A stretch of 64,000 bases of DNA. It comes from Strongylocentrotus purpuratus. Its lineage: Eukaryota > Echinodermata > Echinoidea > Camarodonta > Strongylocentrotidae. Positions within the stretch are counted from its first letter, which is position 1. Every line of letters begins with the position of its first letter. Shown here piece by piece: positions 57,901-60,455 of the stretch. The notes beneath the pieces were generated by a model. That model was not told the origin of the DNA, searched no databases, and saw nothing but the letters and a program-made list of their open reading frames with translations. The position numbers and the translations under genes are program-made. Location of the stretch: contig NW_022145597.1 in assembly GCF_000002235.5 (NCBI RefSeq), forward strand, positions 2,387,501 to 2,451,500. Reading direction: 5' to 3'.

Positions 57901-59796
57901 TTGAAGCTTTCATAAAGCTTGATCATTTGCAATCATCAAATAACATGTCTTAGTTATACTTATTTTGGTGTGCTATACCAAGTGTTAGTAAGCAACCAGA
58001 CGGCCAACGGCTTTAGGTCCTCTCCGAGTGACCTGGTAATGAGGATTAATGCCTTACCAAAGGGCACTAGCGCATCGAGTTGGTTTCAAACCCGGGTCAC
58101 AGGGTTACTAGACCACTGCTCTACCAACTGAGCTATCGCGCCTCCTTCTAGTACTTCGACACGTTTACCCTGTCACAGATTTCACTATTTTCAGCTAGTA
58201 AAAGACTGTTTGGTTGATGATTAATGCTAATGTTGTTTTTTTCCTGACGTTCAAAGTCGATTATGTCGATACATAGGTACTCAGGGGAGCTGGAACTTTA
58301 AATCATTGCCTTGTCGTCACCTATTGAAATGTGCCATAACAATGACGTATTTCAACAGCCGAACATGACTTGTGTGAGGTTTTCTTAATTTGTTGCCACA
58401 AAATACTTACATAGTAAACAGGGGTAACAAGAAAGGATCTGAAATCGAATGACAGACATTCTTTGTTTGTTATAAAGTGGGAAGATTATTAACCGCAATA
58501 TAATCGTATTGAAATTTCCTTTGAGTTTATTCCTTTATATTGTTTGCGATCATGCTCCATGCTGGCTTACAAGATGCTTTTCCCTCACTTTATTGATGTA
58601 TTAGGGCAAAACTATTCTATTCCATAAGTCACCTACTGCACCTATAATCCCAGTACATATATATTTGATGAGTGCATCCAGCTGATAGTCCTAATTGAAT
58701 CTTGAATCAGATAAAACATTGACAAGAGATATATTATTATTATGTCAATTTATGTTCGTTGATTTAGCAACGTATGGGACGTATATTTGACTTGCCCATG
58801 AATATATAATCCTTTCTCAGGGGTCAGTATTTTTTGACAACTTTGACCTCGAGTTGATTTCTTGAAAATGTTTGAGAGGCGTTTCACGCTGTCTTACAAA
58901 GGGTCCCGTAACACAAATGTATGTAATCAATTGCAAATTTGAAACAACGATTCTGATTGGTTGATAGTCCACCAATTGAGTGCAACGATGATCTTGATTT
59001 GGCCATTGCCATTTTGCGGTTGATAGCAACTATCGTGTTACAGGGCCTAGAAACGTTTTCCTTCATTTATTTTAATGGATGTATCTAATGACTCATTGAT
59101 CCCTTCCAGAAGCCAGTGTTTTCTATGACACGTCAATCATCTCAGCATTCACGTCTTTGCCCAGCCCCTCTCCCGAGCGACTGATTGAATGGATGAAACG
59201 TAACCAACGATCTCTTAGACGTTTAGAAATCGATGTAATTCAACGTGACGTCACAAAGGCTGTGGAAAGAATGAAGGAGTCTGGACTATGGAATGACGTC
59301 ATACTAAACTTGCATCAAATTGCCGTCCAAGCAGTAAGTTTGAGATTTGTTTTGGAAGTGACATTAAAACTGTTTAAACGATCGAAATGACTTTGGAAAA
59401 ATTAATGAAATGTAACTACAATAGCCCTGTACATCATATGATTTCACGAAGTCTTTGTGATCCTGTTTTTTTTAAATGAGAGATGTAGTGCGGGACAAAC
59501 TTTACAGGAACATAAAAATATATATATTTATCTATACCCTGTTCTATTATCTGGGAAAAGGTCAAAATGCAACTCCTCCATTCAGGTAAAGTAAGATTCT
59601 ATTAAAAGTATTTACTAAAGAGTGTTATTTCTTTTTACAGAATGGAGCAGGGAGAATCCTACACGCTTTTGTAGTGCTAGACTCATCTCTGACTTTCCTT
59701 GAATCACGTGATGACGATCTGACGACCATTCTGGAGAATGATGGAAACATTGACATCATACTCAATATGATTGCGAAGGCAAATATGCCAAAGTAA
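769..59796 (+). CDS. Mosaic LGR-type GPCR (CUB/discoidin/CTLD/LDLa/LRR/7TM), 36 exons, one in-frame TAG
   Basis: Predicted plasma-membrane receptor with a very large ectodomain. Exons: 769-907, 21744-22088, 25589-25766, 26096-26286, 28711-29058, 30370-30576, 32329-32481, 32787-33131, 34570-34730, 35322-35435, 36169-36313, 37798-38090, 38986-39124, 39515-39684, 40353-40545, 40910-41320, 41740-41952, 42288-42372, 43633-43796, 44936-45061, 45513-45620, 46641-46757, 47144-47263, 47604-47756, 49190-49306, 49697-49816, 51135-51231, 51772-51852, 52330-52401, 53149-53220, 53769-53840, 54291-54371, 55069-55972, 56394-56532, 59110-59333, 59641-59796. Every junction keeps phase and the sum is 6753 nt. 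Order: signal peptide, CUB x5, F5/8C x2, CUB x2, C-type lectin, LDLa x7, LRRNT, LRR x5, hinge, 7TM, tail. Known family: GRL101/relaxin-receptor-like LGRs have LDLa + LRR + 7TM; the CUB/discoidin/lectin part is the novelty. Codon 689 is TAG (exon 9 end), so this copy may be a null allele, pseudogene or sequence error. The ligand is unknown. Joining into one gene is inferred; a split into two genes near exon 9 is possible. Confidence 0.75.
1854..1895 (-). repeat. tRNA-like 3-prime half (SINE fragment)
   Basis: On the minus strand there is an arm GCGGTTCAAATCCCGC with a good B box (GGTTCAAATCC) followed by TGGTTCC. No convincing 5-prime half or A box pairs with it, so it looks like a tRNA-derived SINE or tRNA pseudogene remnant. 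Confidence 0.35.
2350..3210. mobile_element. Inverted-repeat element rich in GTTGTTTAAA motifs
   Basis: Begins CACTGTTAGAA and ends TCTAACAGTG, a terminal inverted repeat. Inside, both flanks (2360-2510 and 2880-3190) are packed with the word GTTGTTTAAA and its complement TTTAAACAAC in both orientations, around a unique core (2520-2870). No transposase is encoded, so it is a nonautonomous element. No clear target-site duplication was seen. Confidence 0.6.
3340..3700. repeat. Poly-G plus polypurine (AAAGGAAAGA) tract
   Basis: A GGGGCGTCGCCAAAGG start runs into a 14-G run and about 300 bases of A/G. Open frames on both strands here are low-complexity artefacts. Similar poly-G/polypurine units occur at 22398-22631 and, in complement, at 36890-36980. 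Confidence 0.6.
4010..5075. repeat. Degenerate tandem array with CGCGCTTCGCGCG cores
   Basis: About nine units of roughly 110-180 bp. Each has a GC-rich palindromic core (CCGCGCTTCGCGCGGG or variant near 4095, 4275, 4375, 4475, 4592, 4720, 4828, 4942 and 5052), then AACTGAATTCAGACAAG, AGAGTCGAGAACGGTAC and TAATTTAATGAAACG. Units are diverged, with one longer spacing. No coding potential. Confidence 0.75.
5912..6013. repeat. Imperfect palindrome
   Basis: The arm GATACAAGAATATATTG then CTATGACAATAT at 5915-5953 is repeated inverted as ATATTGTCATAG then CAACAATATATTCTTGTGTC at 5972-6009. Probably a foldback MITE. No gene was seen between 5080 and 6250. Confidence 0.55.
6255..6322 (+). repeat. 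tRNA-derived SINE fragment
   Basis: The sequence CCAGGTTCAATTCCCGGTGG has a B box and a T-stem, preceded by GGTCAAAGCACTTGCC, a weak A box. It lacks a foldable full cloverleaf and is followed by a T-rich run. Read as a truncated SINE head, not a working tRNA. Confidence 0.4.
7970..8165 (+). mobile_element. 3-prime tail of a non-LTR retrotransposon
   Basis: GATGGTTGAACAAATAAATG followed by AAATTGAAATTGAATT repeats is the terminal short-repeat ending typical of CR1/L2-group elements. No coding part remains. Confidence 0.45.
8668..8935. repeat. Compound CT/CA microsatellite
   Basis: Long (CT)n and (CA)n runs alternate. Related CT-rich DNA is at 6730-6870 and 9110-9175. Open frames here are low complexity. 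Confidence 0.9.
8960..9055 (+). mobile_element. 3-prime tail of a CR1/L2-like element
   Basis: TTTTAATGAGTGAATAAATT followed by four GAATT-type repeats, again a non-LTR 3-prime end with terminal simple repeat. A minus-strand tail of the same kind lies near 9600-9660. Confidence 0.4.
10210..10595 (-). mobile_element. MITE family D, copy 1
   Basis: This stretch (landmarks CATTGGTCGAAATTGGAGTC, TTCATGAGTGAGATTCCC, GCTGCGATCCCCATTGGTTT, CAGCCAGGCCTCTCGTAGCA) recurs inverted at 31090-31635 with moderate divergence. Noncoding dispersed repeat; ends not exactly defined. Confidence 0.6.
11696..12205. mobile_element. MITE family B, copy 1 (510 bp, TTAA ends)
   Basis: Starts TTAAAGGTAATACAAAGTTT and ends AAACTTTGTAATACCTTTAA. 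A second copy of identical length is at 27447-27956 in the same orientation. The interior is noncoding and includes GTCGCGGTCGAAATCGACTC and ACCGGGAGCACCGGTAAAT. TTAA at both ends suggests TTAA target duplication. Confidence 0.8.
12945..13210. mobile_element. MITE family A, two left-end fragments in tandem
   Basis: TTAAAGGGATAATTAAGTTC at about 12951 and TTAAAGGGATAGTTGCGTTC at about 13105 each begin a partial family A copy (GACCGCAAATGTCTTCAAAG, TTTTAGAACCTAAAATTGCT). An 80 bp part of the flank recurs at 13725-13803. Confidence 0.65.
14650..16253. mobile_element. MITE family A copy, split by a retroelement insertion
   Basis: The left part (14650-14812) starts TTAAGAGATAGTTGAGTTCT and reaches ACGATCATACCAATT. 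The right part (15900-16253) resumes at CGGGCCGGCTGGTTGTG and ends ACTCAACTATCCCTTTAA. In the intact copy at 37049-37593 these parts are adjacent. The 1.09 kb between them is a minus-strand retroelement fragment flanked by ATTGATTAATT-like sequence. Confidence 0.75.
14813..15899 (-). pseudogene. Decayed non-LTR reverse transcriptase fragment
   Basis: On the minus strand, frames in series give [12 protein letters not shown], then [11 protein letters not shown] (RT catalytic YVDD) and, at 15365-15147, [19 protein letters not shown] and [13 protein letters not shown], the usual C-terminal RT region. Frames are interrupted. The segment ends in a 3-prime UTR (TACATAATTCAGCCATTTGGCTGCGAAGTG read in pieces, 14840-14880). 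Related ends occur near 13410 (minus) and 14515 (plus). Confidence 0.7.
16951..20270 (+). mobile_element. CR1/L2-group non-LTR retrotransposon, nearly full length
   Basis: Coding starts in a short frame (16951-17187: [24 protein letters not shown]), the usual lead-in of CR1/L2 ORF2 proteins, and passes a TAA into the endonuclease-reverse transcriptase. The 3-prime UTR ends AAGGCGCTATATCAAATATC followed by TTGGATTGGATGG-type short repeats, as in CR1/L2 elements. It lies in sense within intron 1 of the receptor gene. The 5-prime end is uncertain and may start further upstream. Confidence 0.8.
17188..20092 (+). pseudogene. Endonuclease-reverse transcriptase ORF (frameshifted)
   Basis: Reads an apurinic endonuclease domain, RT and C-terminal region. 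The first 80 codons lie in frame 1 (17188 on), then a 7-G run at 17431-17437 shifts the frame to the 17399-20092 reading. Motifs: GDMNIHFD and SDHHVV (endonuclease), [34 protein letters not shown] and YADDIQ (RT, codons at 19247-19264), and a C-terminal [17 protein letters not shown]. Only one stop (17185-17187) and this shift disrupt it, so insertion is recent. It copies itself by target-primed reverse transcription. Confidence 0.88.
20271..21743. other. End of intron 1, no gene seen
   Basis: AT-rich, with no repeat or exon that I recognise. The intron ends in a TTCATCGACTCAG acceptor before the first CUB exon. Confidence 0.5.
21744..22088 (+). CDS. Exon 2: CUB domain 1 (cysteine-free)
   Basis: The exon is bounded by a cag acceptor and a gtaagc donor and is phase 1 at both ends. 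It encodes residues about 47-161. The CUB strands are visible: the SPDYPDNY opening (typical S-P-x-Y-P-x-x-Y), [19 protein letters not shown] and a closing [11 protein letters not shown]. None of the four usual CUB cysteines is present. CUB domains are extracellular beta-sandwich modules for protein or glycan binding. Confidence 0.85.
22290..22384. repeat. (CTA)n microsatellite, left part
   Basis: Tandem CTA triplets. The array continues at 24345-24436 on the other side of the element at 22385-24350, showing that the element inserted into the microsatellite. Confidence 0.85.
22385..24350. mobile_element. 1.97 kb element with hAT-like ends and internal tandem array
   Basis: Left end CACTGGCGTACCTATGGGG, right end CCCCAGGTACGCCACTG, an inverted pair with one mismatch near the tip, flanked on both sides by CTACTACT. 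CAGTGGCG-type ends and 8 bp duplications are typical of hAT elements, but the flank is a microsatellite, so the duplication is ambiguous. Inside: a poly-G/polypurine block (22398-22631) and an array of 120-150 bp units with CTCGCTCGC cores (22960-24265). No transposase. Confidence 0.65.
22960..24265. repeat. Tandem array with GCTCGCTCGCTACGCTCGCTCG cores
   Basis: About ten diverged units. Each has a core such as GCTCGCTACGCTCGCTCGCC, then AAAATGGAATTGACATCGCC, CCTGCAACAAT and TTATGTACCAAATGTTA. Two adjacent units (about 23559-23686 and 23687-23815) are nearly identical, so the array has recently expanded. Confidence 0.8.
25589..26286 (+). CDS. Exons 3-4: CUB domain 2 (split, GC-AG intron)
   Basis: Exon 3 is 25589-25766 and exon 4 is 26096-26286, residues about 162-284. 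Exon 3 has the [12 protein letters not shown] opening and IEAPEDHYI; exon 4 has FDILYIGEG and ends with YTIQISFVT. The reading frame closes only if intron 3 starts with GC at 25767: the exon ends ...AGGGG followed by gcaagt, the usual GC-donor consensus, and phase 2 joins G at 26096 to give [10 protein letters not shown]. Using the nearby GT at 25771 puts a stop right after the junction. The domain has no cysteines and enters and leaves in phase 1. Confidence 0.8.
26463..26555. repeat. Poly-G/poly-C hairpin, copy 1
   Basis: A G run, AGCTTCTAAGG and a C run form a strong hairpin (about 26498-26530). It is followed by CGGCCGTTTCACGGCCG, another small palindrome (26537-26553). Confidence 0.6.
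27188..27226. repeat. Poly-G/poly-C hairpin, copy 2
   Basis: A G run (10), CTTCTAAAG and a C run (about 12) form a nearly perfect hairpin with the same loop word as the copy at 26498-26530. Possibly the two belong to one repeat family. Confidence 0.6.
27447..27956. mobile_element. MITE family B, copy 2 (510 bp, TTAA ends)
   Basis: TTAAAGGTATTACAACGTTT to AAACTTTGTAATACCTTTAA, the same length and orientation as 11696-12205 with scattered substitutions. It lies in the intron between CUB 2 and CUB 3. Confidence 0.82.
28222..28316. repeat. (TA)n(TG)n microsatellite
   Basis: A TA run passes into TG/CG repeats; low complexity. Confidence 0.9.
28711..29058 (+). CDS. Exon 5: CUB domain 3 (divergent, cysteine-free)
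   Basis: Single exon, phase 1 at both ends, residues about 285-400, with a tttttcatag acceptor and a gtatgt donor. The [21 protein letters not shown] and [10 protein letters not shown] stretches match CUB strands in spacing, but the S-P-x-Y-P opening is replaced by [11 protein letters not shown] and there is no cysteine. Assigned as CUB from position in the series, length and strand pattern rather than from signature residues. Confidence 0.75.
29483..29775. mobile_element. MITE with long inverted ends, TTAA-type
   Basis: Left TTAAACGACTTACTTCGAATC continuing to CATCGGGTCATTGCGTCGGG; right CGCGACGACCCGATGATTCG then AAGTAAGCCCTTTAA. The inverted arms exceed 50 bp. The ends again read TTAAA(C/G)G, like families A-C. 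Confidence 0.7.
30370..32481 (+). CDS. Exons 6-7: CUB domain 4 (split, cysteine-free)
   Basis: Exon 6 is 30370-30576 and exon 7 is 32329-32481, residues about 401-520. Exon 6 shows [21 protein letters not shown] and DGILVGEGL. Exon 7 has the second half, with [19 protein letters not shown] as the closing strands. All three phases are 1 (entry, internal, exit), unlike CUB 2, whose internal intron is phase 2. Intron 6 (30577-32328) holds a MITE with a perfect hairpin (31147-31210) and a 387 bp TTAA-ended MITE (31647-32033). Confidence 0.8.
31090..31635 (+). mobile_element. MITE family D, copy 2, with perfect hairpin
   Basis: Inverted relative of 10210-10595. It has extra sequence around 31147-31310, including a perfect 26 bp stem (31147-31172 with 31185-31210, arm GGGGACGTGCACATCCTGCC plus ATGACC) around a 12-base loop. 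Confidence 0.65.
31647..32033 (+). mobile_element. MITE family C, copy 1 (387 bp, TTAA ends)
   Basis: Starts TTAAAGGGATCCGGTAACTT, ends AAATGATCCCTTTAA. The second copy (38524-38909) is in the opposite orientation. It lies within intron 6, inside the split CUB 4. Confidence 0.8.
32787..33131 (+). CDS. Exon 8: CUB domain 5 (cysteine-free)
   Basis: Single phase 1-1 exon, residues about 521-635. It carries [38 protein letters not shown] and [12 protein letters not shown], a clear CUB pattern with no cysteine. It closes the first block of five CUBs. The next recognisable exon begins a discoidin domain at 34570. Confidence 0.85.
33942..34330. mobile_element. MITE family E, copy 1
   Basis: Left end TTAAAGATATAAAGGTAAGT then TCTGGT; right end ACCAGAACTCACCTTTATTT then TTAATTTTAA. 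An inverted partial copy lies at about 60225-60455. Noncoding. Confidence 0.6.
34570..36313 (+). CDS. Exons 9-11: F5/8-type C (discoidin) domain 1, interrupted by TAG
   Basis: Exon 9 is 34570-34730, exon 10 is 35322-35435 and exon 11 is 36169-36313, residues about 636-775. Exon 9 reads CLIPLGLEG, then DTSLTASS and [13 protein letters not shown]; exon 10 reads [17 protein letters not shown]; exon 11 ends in YVRILPIS and [10 protein letters not shown]. These are the N-terminal Cys, the VxFGxxxxVTG strand and the closing LRLExLGC of discoidin domains, which bind phospholipids or glycans. The last codon of exon 9 (34728-34730) is TAG, directly before a gtatcc donor, and the next exon enters in phase 0. 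The stop occupies the Gln of the usual WLQVDLG motif. No alternative donor removes it. Confidence 0.8.
37049..37593 (-). mobile_element. MITE family A, complete copy (545 bp)
   Basis: Both ends are present: TTAAACGGATAGTTGAGTTC on the left and AACTTAACTATCCCTTTAA on the right. It serves as the reference copy for the fragments at 12945, 14650-16253 and 43038. Inserted between the two discoidin domains. Confidence 0.82.
37798..39124 (+). CDS. Exons 12-13: F5/8-type C domain 2
   Basis: Exon 12 is 37798-38090 and exon 13 is 38986-39124, residues about 776-919. The domain opens with [17 protein letters not shown] and closes with [10 protein letters not shown]; the middle [20 protein letters not shown] matches discoidin strands. 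The internal intron is phase 0, and entry and exit are phase 1. It has extra cysteines ([12 protein letters not shown]) compared with domain 1. It is more divergent than a textbook F5/8C domain, but the terminal Cys pair and LLGC ending support the call. Intron 12 contains a 386 bp TTAA-ended MITE (38524-38909). Confidence 0.75.
38524..38909 (-). mobile_element. MITE family C, copy 2 (386 bp)
   Basis: Inverted relative to 31647-32033: it begins TTAAAGGCATCGTTTAACAA and ends AACTGGATCCCGTTAA. Located in intron 12, inside discoidin domain 2. Confidence 0.8.
39515..40545 (+). CDS. Exons 14-15: divergent CUB-like domain 6
   Basis: Exon 14 is 39515-39684 and exon 15 is 40353-40545, residues about 920-1040. 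A Cys-rich start ([11 protein letters not shown]) is followed by [20 protein letters not shown] in exon 14, and by [13 protein letters not shown] and [11 protein letters not shown] in exon 15. Internal intron phase is 0, outer phases are 1. The size, the position before a canonical CUB and the strand pattern suggest a degenerate CUB, but no signature motif is decisive. Confidence 0.6.
40910..41320 (+). CDS. Exon 16: canonical CUB domain 7
   Basis: Single phase 1-1 exon, residues about 1041-1177. Unlike CUB 1-5 it has the four CUB cysteines (around [24 protein letters not shown] and GRFCSGTPP), and it shows [10 protein letters not shown] and [11 protein letters not shown]. The acidic residues in [10 protein letters not shown] and the HSDG loop are where calcium-binding CUBs place their ligands. 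A Thr/Ser-rich linker (SASTTTS) leads into the lectin domain. Confidence 0.9.
41740..43796 (+). CDS. Exons 17-19: C-type lectin domain
   Basis: Exon 17 is 41740-41952, exon 18 is 42288-42372 and exon 19 is 43633-43796, residues about 1178-1331. Exon 17 has the long-form N-terminal pair ([15 protein letters not shown]), then [10 protein letters not shown] and HLISIHD. Exon 18 has [15 protein letters not shown]. Exon 19 has [24 protein letters not shown] and FICK. All six long-form cysteines are visible. The sugar-site tripeptide reads QPN, between mannose-type EPN and galactose-type QPD, and the second calcium motif is WHD instead of WND. Phases are 1, 1, 2, 1. Intron 18 carries a MITE (43038-43517). 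Confidence 0.9.
42881..43035 (+). repeat. Dispersed repeat H, copy 1
   Basis: The stretch with AAGTTTACAAATGTATACTG, CGCAGCCAACCATCATTCGC and GGAATGGGGAAAAGACAGGG recurs almost unchanged at 63840-63993 in the same orientation. Noncoding. Confidence 0.75.
43038..43517 (+). mobile_element. MITE family A, copy lacking its right end
   Basis: Starts TTAAAGGGATAGTTTCGTTC and follows the 37049-37593 copy (in complement) to TTTTAAAATTTGACACGTGA, where similarity stops. It lies about 115 bp before the last lectin-domain exon. Confidence 0.75.
43797..44935. other. Intron between lectin and first LDLa, no exon seen
   Basis: Holds poly-G runs (43906-43918, 44447-44460) and a CT-rich block (44520-44660). 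Open frames in the CT block are low complexity. Confidence 0.5.
44936..45061 (+). CDS. Exon 20: LDLa module 1
   Basis: Phase 1-1 exon of 126 nt. Six cysteines with the calcium cage [16 protein letters not shown]. LDLa modules fold around one calcium ion. In relaxin receptors and GRL101 they sit N-terminal to the LRRs, as here. Confidence 0.95.
45461..45492. repeat. (TA)n microsatellite
   Basis: TA run directly before the LDLa 2 acceptor. Confidence 0.9.
45513..45620 (+). CDS. Exon 21: LDLa module 2
   Basis: Phase 1-1 exon of 108 nt starting GCDENKFQC and ending [10 protein letters not shown]. All six cysteines and the acidic cage are intact. A (TA)n tract (45461-45492) lies just upstream of the acceptor. 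Confidence 0.95.
45676..45795. repeat. AAC/AAT-rich low-complexity tract
   Basis: Imperfect AAC/AAT repeats that produce an Asn-rich frame on one strand and a Leu-rich frame on the other; neither is real coding sequence. Confidence 0.85.
46203..46332. repeat. Foldback repeat built of GGGGGTAATTGTCC
   Basis: GGACAATTACCCCCTGGGC and relatives occupy the left half; their complements (GGGGGTAATTGTCCTCGGGG, GGGGGTAATTGTCCTAG) occupy the right half, around a short centre near 46265. Likely a small foldback element. Confidence 0.6.
46641..46757 (+). CDS. Exon 22: LDLa module 3
   Basis: Phase 1-1 exon of 117 nt. FTCDNGQCI and [10 protein letters not shown] give a full six-cysteine LDLa with the DxSDE calcium motif. 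Confidence 0.92.
47144..47263 (+). CDS. Exon 23: LDLa module 4 (first Cys missing)
   Basis: Phase 1-1 exon of 120 nt. [13 protein letters not shown] and [10 protein letters not shown] are typical, but no cysteine precedes FQC, and the cage reads RTNEDEDQC. The module has five cysteines, so one would be unpaired unless it bonds elsewhere. Confidence 0.85.
47604..47756 (+). CDS. Exon 24: LDLa-like module 5 (calcium cage lost)
   Basis: Phase 1-1 exon of 153 nt. [12 protein letters not shown] is clearly LDLa, but the C-terminal half reads [12 protein letters not shown], without the acidic DxSDE cage, and carries an insertion ([11 protein letters not shown]). Probably folds without calcium or serves as a spacer. 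Confidence 0.75.
47974..48908. mobile_element. 935 bp near-perfect palindromic element, TA-flanked
   Basis: Starts CACTGTTGGTCATAAAGGTG and ends CACCTTTATGACCAACAGTG, flanked by TA on both sides (47972-47973, 48909-48910). The arms are complementary for about 460 bp each with a few mismatches, and the centre is near 48441 (CTTGAACCATAAT). TA duplication and the CACTGTTGG end suggest a Tc1/mariner-type foldback MITE. No transposase. Mirrored open frames around 48250-48630 are palindrome artefacts. Confidence 0.85.
49190..49306 (+). CDS. Exon 25: LDLa module 6
   Basis: Phase 1-1 exon of 117 nt with six cysteines: [19 protein letters not shown] and [16 protein letters not shown]. The intron before it contains a 935 bp palindrome (47974-48908). 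Confidence 0.93.
49697..49816 (+). CDS. Exon 26: LDLa module 7
   Basis: Phase 1-1 exon of 120 nt: [19 protein letters not shown] and [10 protein letters not shown]. Six cysteines and an acidic cage. It is the last LDLa before the LRR N-cap. Confidence 0.93.
49817..51134. other. Intron between last LDLa and LRRNT, no gene seen
   Basis: AT-rich, with a GC-richer stretch around 50500-50830. It includes an ATCAAGATTAATGTAATCTTGAT palindrome near 50734. No exon recognised. Confidence 0.4.
51135..51231 (+). CDS. Exon 27: LRR N-terminal cap
   Basis: Enters in phase 1 and leaves in phase 2, switching the gene from 1-1 modules to the 2-2 LRR exons. The [10 protein letters not shown] start followed by FTC is the cysteine cluster of an LRRNT, and LPRNLRKL leads into the first repeat. 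The donor gtaaaa at 51232 comes right after CT; reading on would give a TAA. Confidence 0.85.
51772..54371 (+). CDS. Exons 28-32: five leucine-rich repeats
   Basis: Five one-repeat exons, all phase 2-2: 51772-51852 (81 nt), 52330-52401, 53149-53220, 53769-53840 (72 nt each) and 54291-54371 (81 nt). The repeats include [38 protein letters not shown] and a final [13 protein letters not shown]. The 72 nt (24-residue) LRR exon in phase 2-2 is the arrangement seen in LGR genes. Exon 28 ([18 protein letters not shown]) is the least certain, with a pyrimidine-poor acceptor, but its donor, phase and spacing fit. LGR repeats form a curved solenoid that binds ligand or supports the LDLa modules. Confidence 0.85.
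52096..52166. repeat. (GAT)n/(GAC)n microsatellite
   Basis: GATGATGATGACGA-type repeats. A CTA/CCA-rich stretch at 51890-52000 precedes it. Confidence 0.85.
52794..52879 (+). repeat. Perfect 43 bp tandem duplication
   Basis: The unit beginning GTAATGACAAAATAATGTAA (52794-52836) is repeated without change at 52837-52879. It lies at the left of a foldback-like stretch with GGTAGGACAAAC and GTTTGCCCTACC (52928-52968). Confidence 0.85.
55069..55972 (+). CDS. Exon 33: LGR hinge and TM1-TM6
   Basis: 904 nt, entering in phase 2 and leaving in phase 0. The hinge has LLCCLAG, SPKC and the LGR signature FSSCEDLM (about residues 1803-1810). TM1 has GN (N1.50, about 1830), TM2 LAVSD (D2.50, about 1861), TM3 starts at the disulfide Cys about 1895 and ends SIDRC (DRC in place of DRY, about 1919), ECL2 has SGVC, and TM6 has VCWLP. 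TM1-TM6 without introns and the [20 protein letters not shown] style segments match relaxin-receptor/GRL101-type LGRs. Reading past the donor would run to a stop near 56107 and lose TM7. Confidence 0.95.
56394..56532 (+). CDS. Exon 34: TM7 and start of cytoplasmic tail
   Basis: Phase 0 in, phase 1 out. [20 protein letters not shown] continues to YT, giving the TM7 NPxxY motif as NPYLY. A basic juxtamembrane stretch (SIRRRKQKS) follows. The donor is gtaagg after ATG G; without splicing, a stop follows two codons later. Confidence 0.93.
56692..56762. repeat. (CA)n microsatellite
   Basis: CA repeats with occasional CG, in the intron after TM7. Confidence 0.9.
57985..58145 (-). repeat. tRNA-derived SINE
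   Basis: The minus strand starts GGAGGCGCGATAGCTCAGTT with a good A box (TAGCTCAGTTGG) and a B box-like GGGTTTGAAAC about 50 bases on. The body GTGCCCTTTGGTAAGGCATT then AATCCTCATTAC continues to GGAGAGGACC. The tRNA head is 58070-58145 and the rest is SINE body. Confidence 0.75.
59110..59333 (+). CDS. Exon 35: cytoplasmic tail, part 1
   Basis: Phase 1 in, phase 0 out, with acceptor cttccag and donor gtaagt. Encodes [20 protein letters not shown], a Ser/Pro-rich part, then a predicted helical stretch containing [14 protein letters not shown]. No standard domain is obvious. The spacing loosely recalls helix E to the catalytic loop of a protein kinase, but HRD is absent. Assignment rests on the open frame, good splice sites and matching phases. 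Confidence 0.7.
59641..59796 (+). CDS. Exon 36: C-terminal tail and stop
   Basis: Begins after a ctttttacag acceptor in phase 0 with [16 protein letters not shown] and ends ...AKANMPK, TAA at 59794-59796. The sequence is acidic in the middle (ESRDDDL) and not recognised. A possible polyadenylation signal AATAAA follows at 59949. Confidence 0.7.
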   Translation, partial: NGAGRILHAFVVLDSSLTFLESRDDDLTTILENDGNIDIILNMIAKANMPK

Positions 59797-59948
59797 AGAA
59801 AAGGAGAGATTGGTAAATCTAAGATGGGAATGAATCATGAAATAACGATATTTGTTTAGAAGCTACATGGAGTATTAAAGAAAAGTGAGAACACCTCACG
59901 AAAAAATTAAATATTGAATTGAAGTCCCTTTCTGCAATACACTATTTT

Positions 59949-59954
59949 AATAAA
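59949..59954 (+). terminator. Candidate polyadenylation signal
   Basis: AATAAA lies 153 bases after the TAA of the receptor gene, the first perfect match downstream. In AT-rich DNA this can occur by chance, so it is only a candidate 3-prime end. Confidence 0.35.
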
Positions 59955-60224
59955 TATGCTACACCTTTAAATGTATCTTGATATATTACCAAATATATAC
60001 CATTGCTTTAAACAGACTTCTGATGGATCAAATTTATATAAAAAAAATGACATGAAAGATAAACTTGAGTTCTGGGAAATAAAGAAAATGAATTCTCACA
60101 GAATCAGACGAAACTTACACAGGATGTTCAAGATTACAAGTAAAGGTCAAGTGCCAAACAATTTTGGAAGAAAATGTATACTGGCTGAGTAATGAGCATA
60201 AAAAGATAAGGAAATCAAGGTAAG

Positions 60225-60455
60225 CTAGCACCGATACCATTTGTGTAGTCCCATATACATCTTTCTGTGTACAGTGTTTGTTACTTTACCAAGACTGGGC
60301 CAAATTTATTAAGATTTTGATGACTCCAGAACCTTGCAGTGCACACCAATACTTACATGCCACATGATCAACTTTTTTCTGATCCATTCCACACCTTTTC
60401 TTTCACAATGCAATCGCATTACCAGAACTCACCTTCATCTTTAAACTCAACTTTT
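60225..60455 (-). mobile_element. MITE family E, partial inverted copy
   Basis: Matches 33942-34160 in complement: TAGTCCCATATACATCTTTC, TTTACCAAGACTGGGCCAAA, GATGACTCCAGAACCTTGCA, ending ACCAGAACTCACCTTCATC. Lies downstream of the receptor gene. Confidence 0.65.

Noticed and set aside
58070..58145. Functional tRNA gene on the minus strand.
   Set aside because: The B box is altered, the acceptor ends do not pair well, and the sequence continues into a SINE body.
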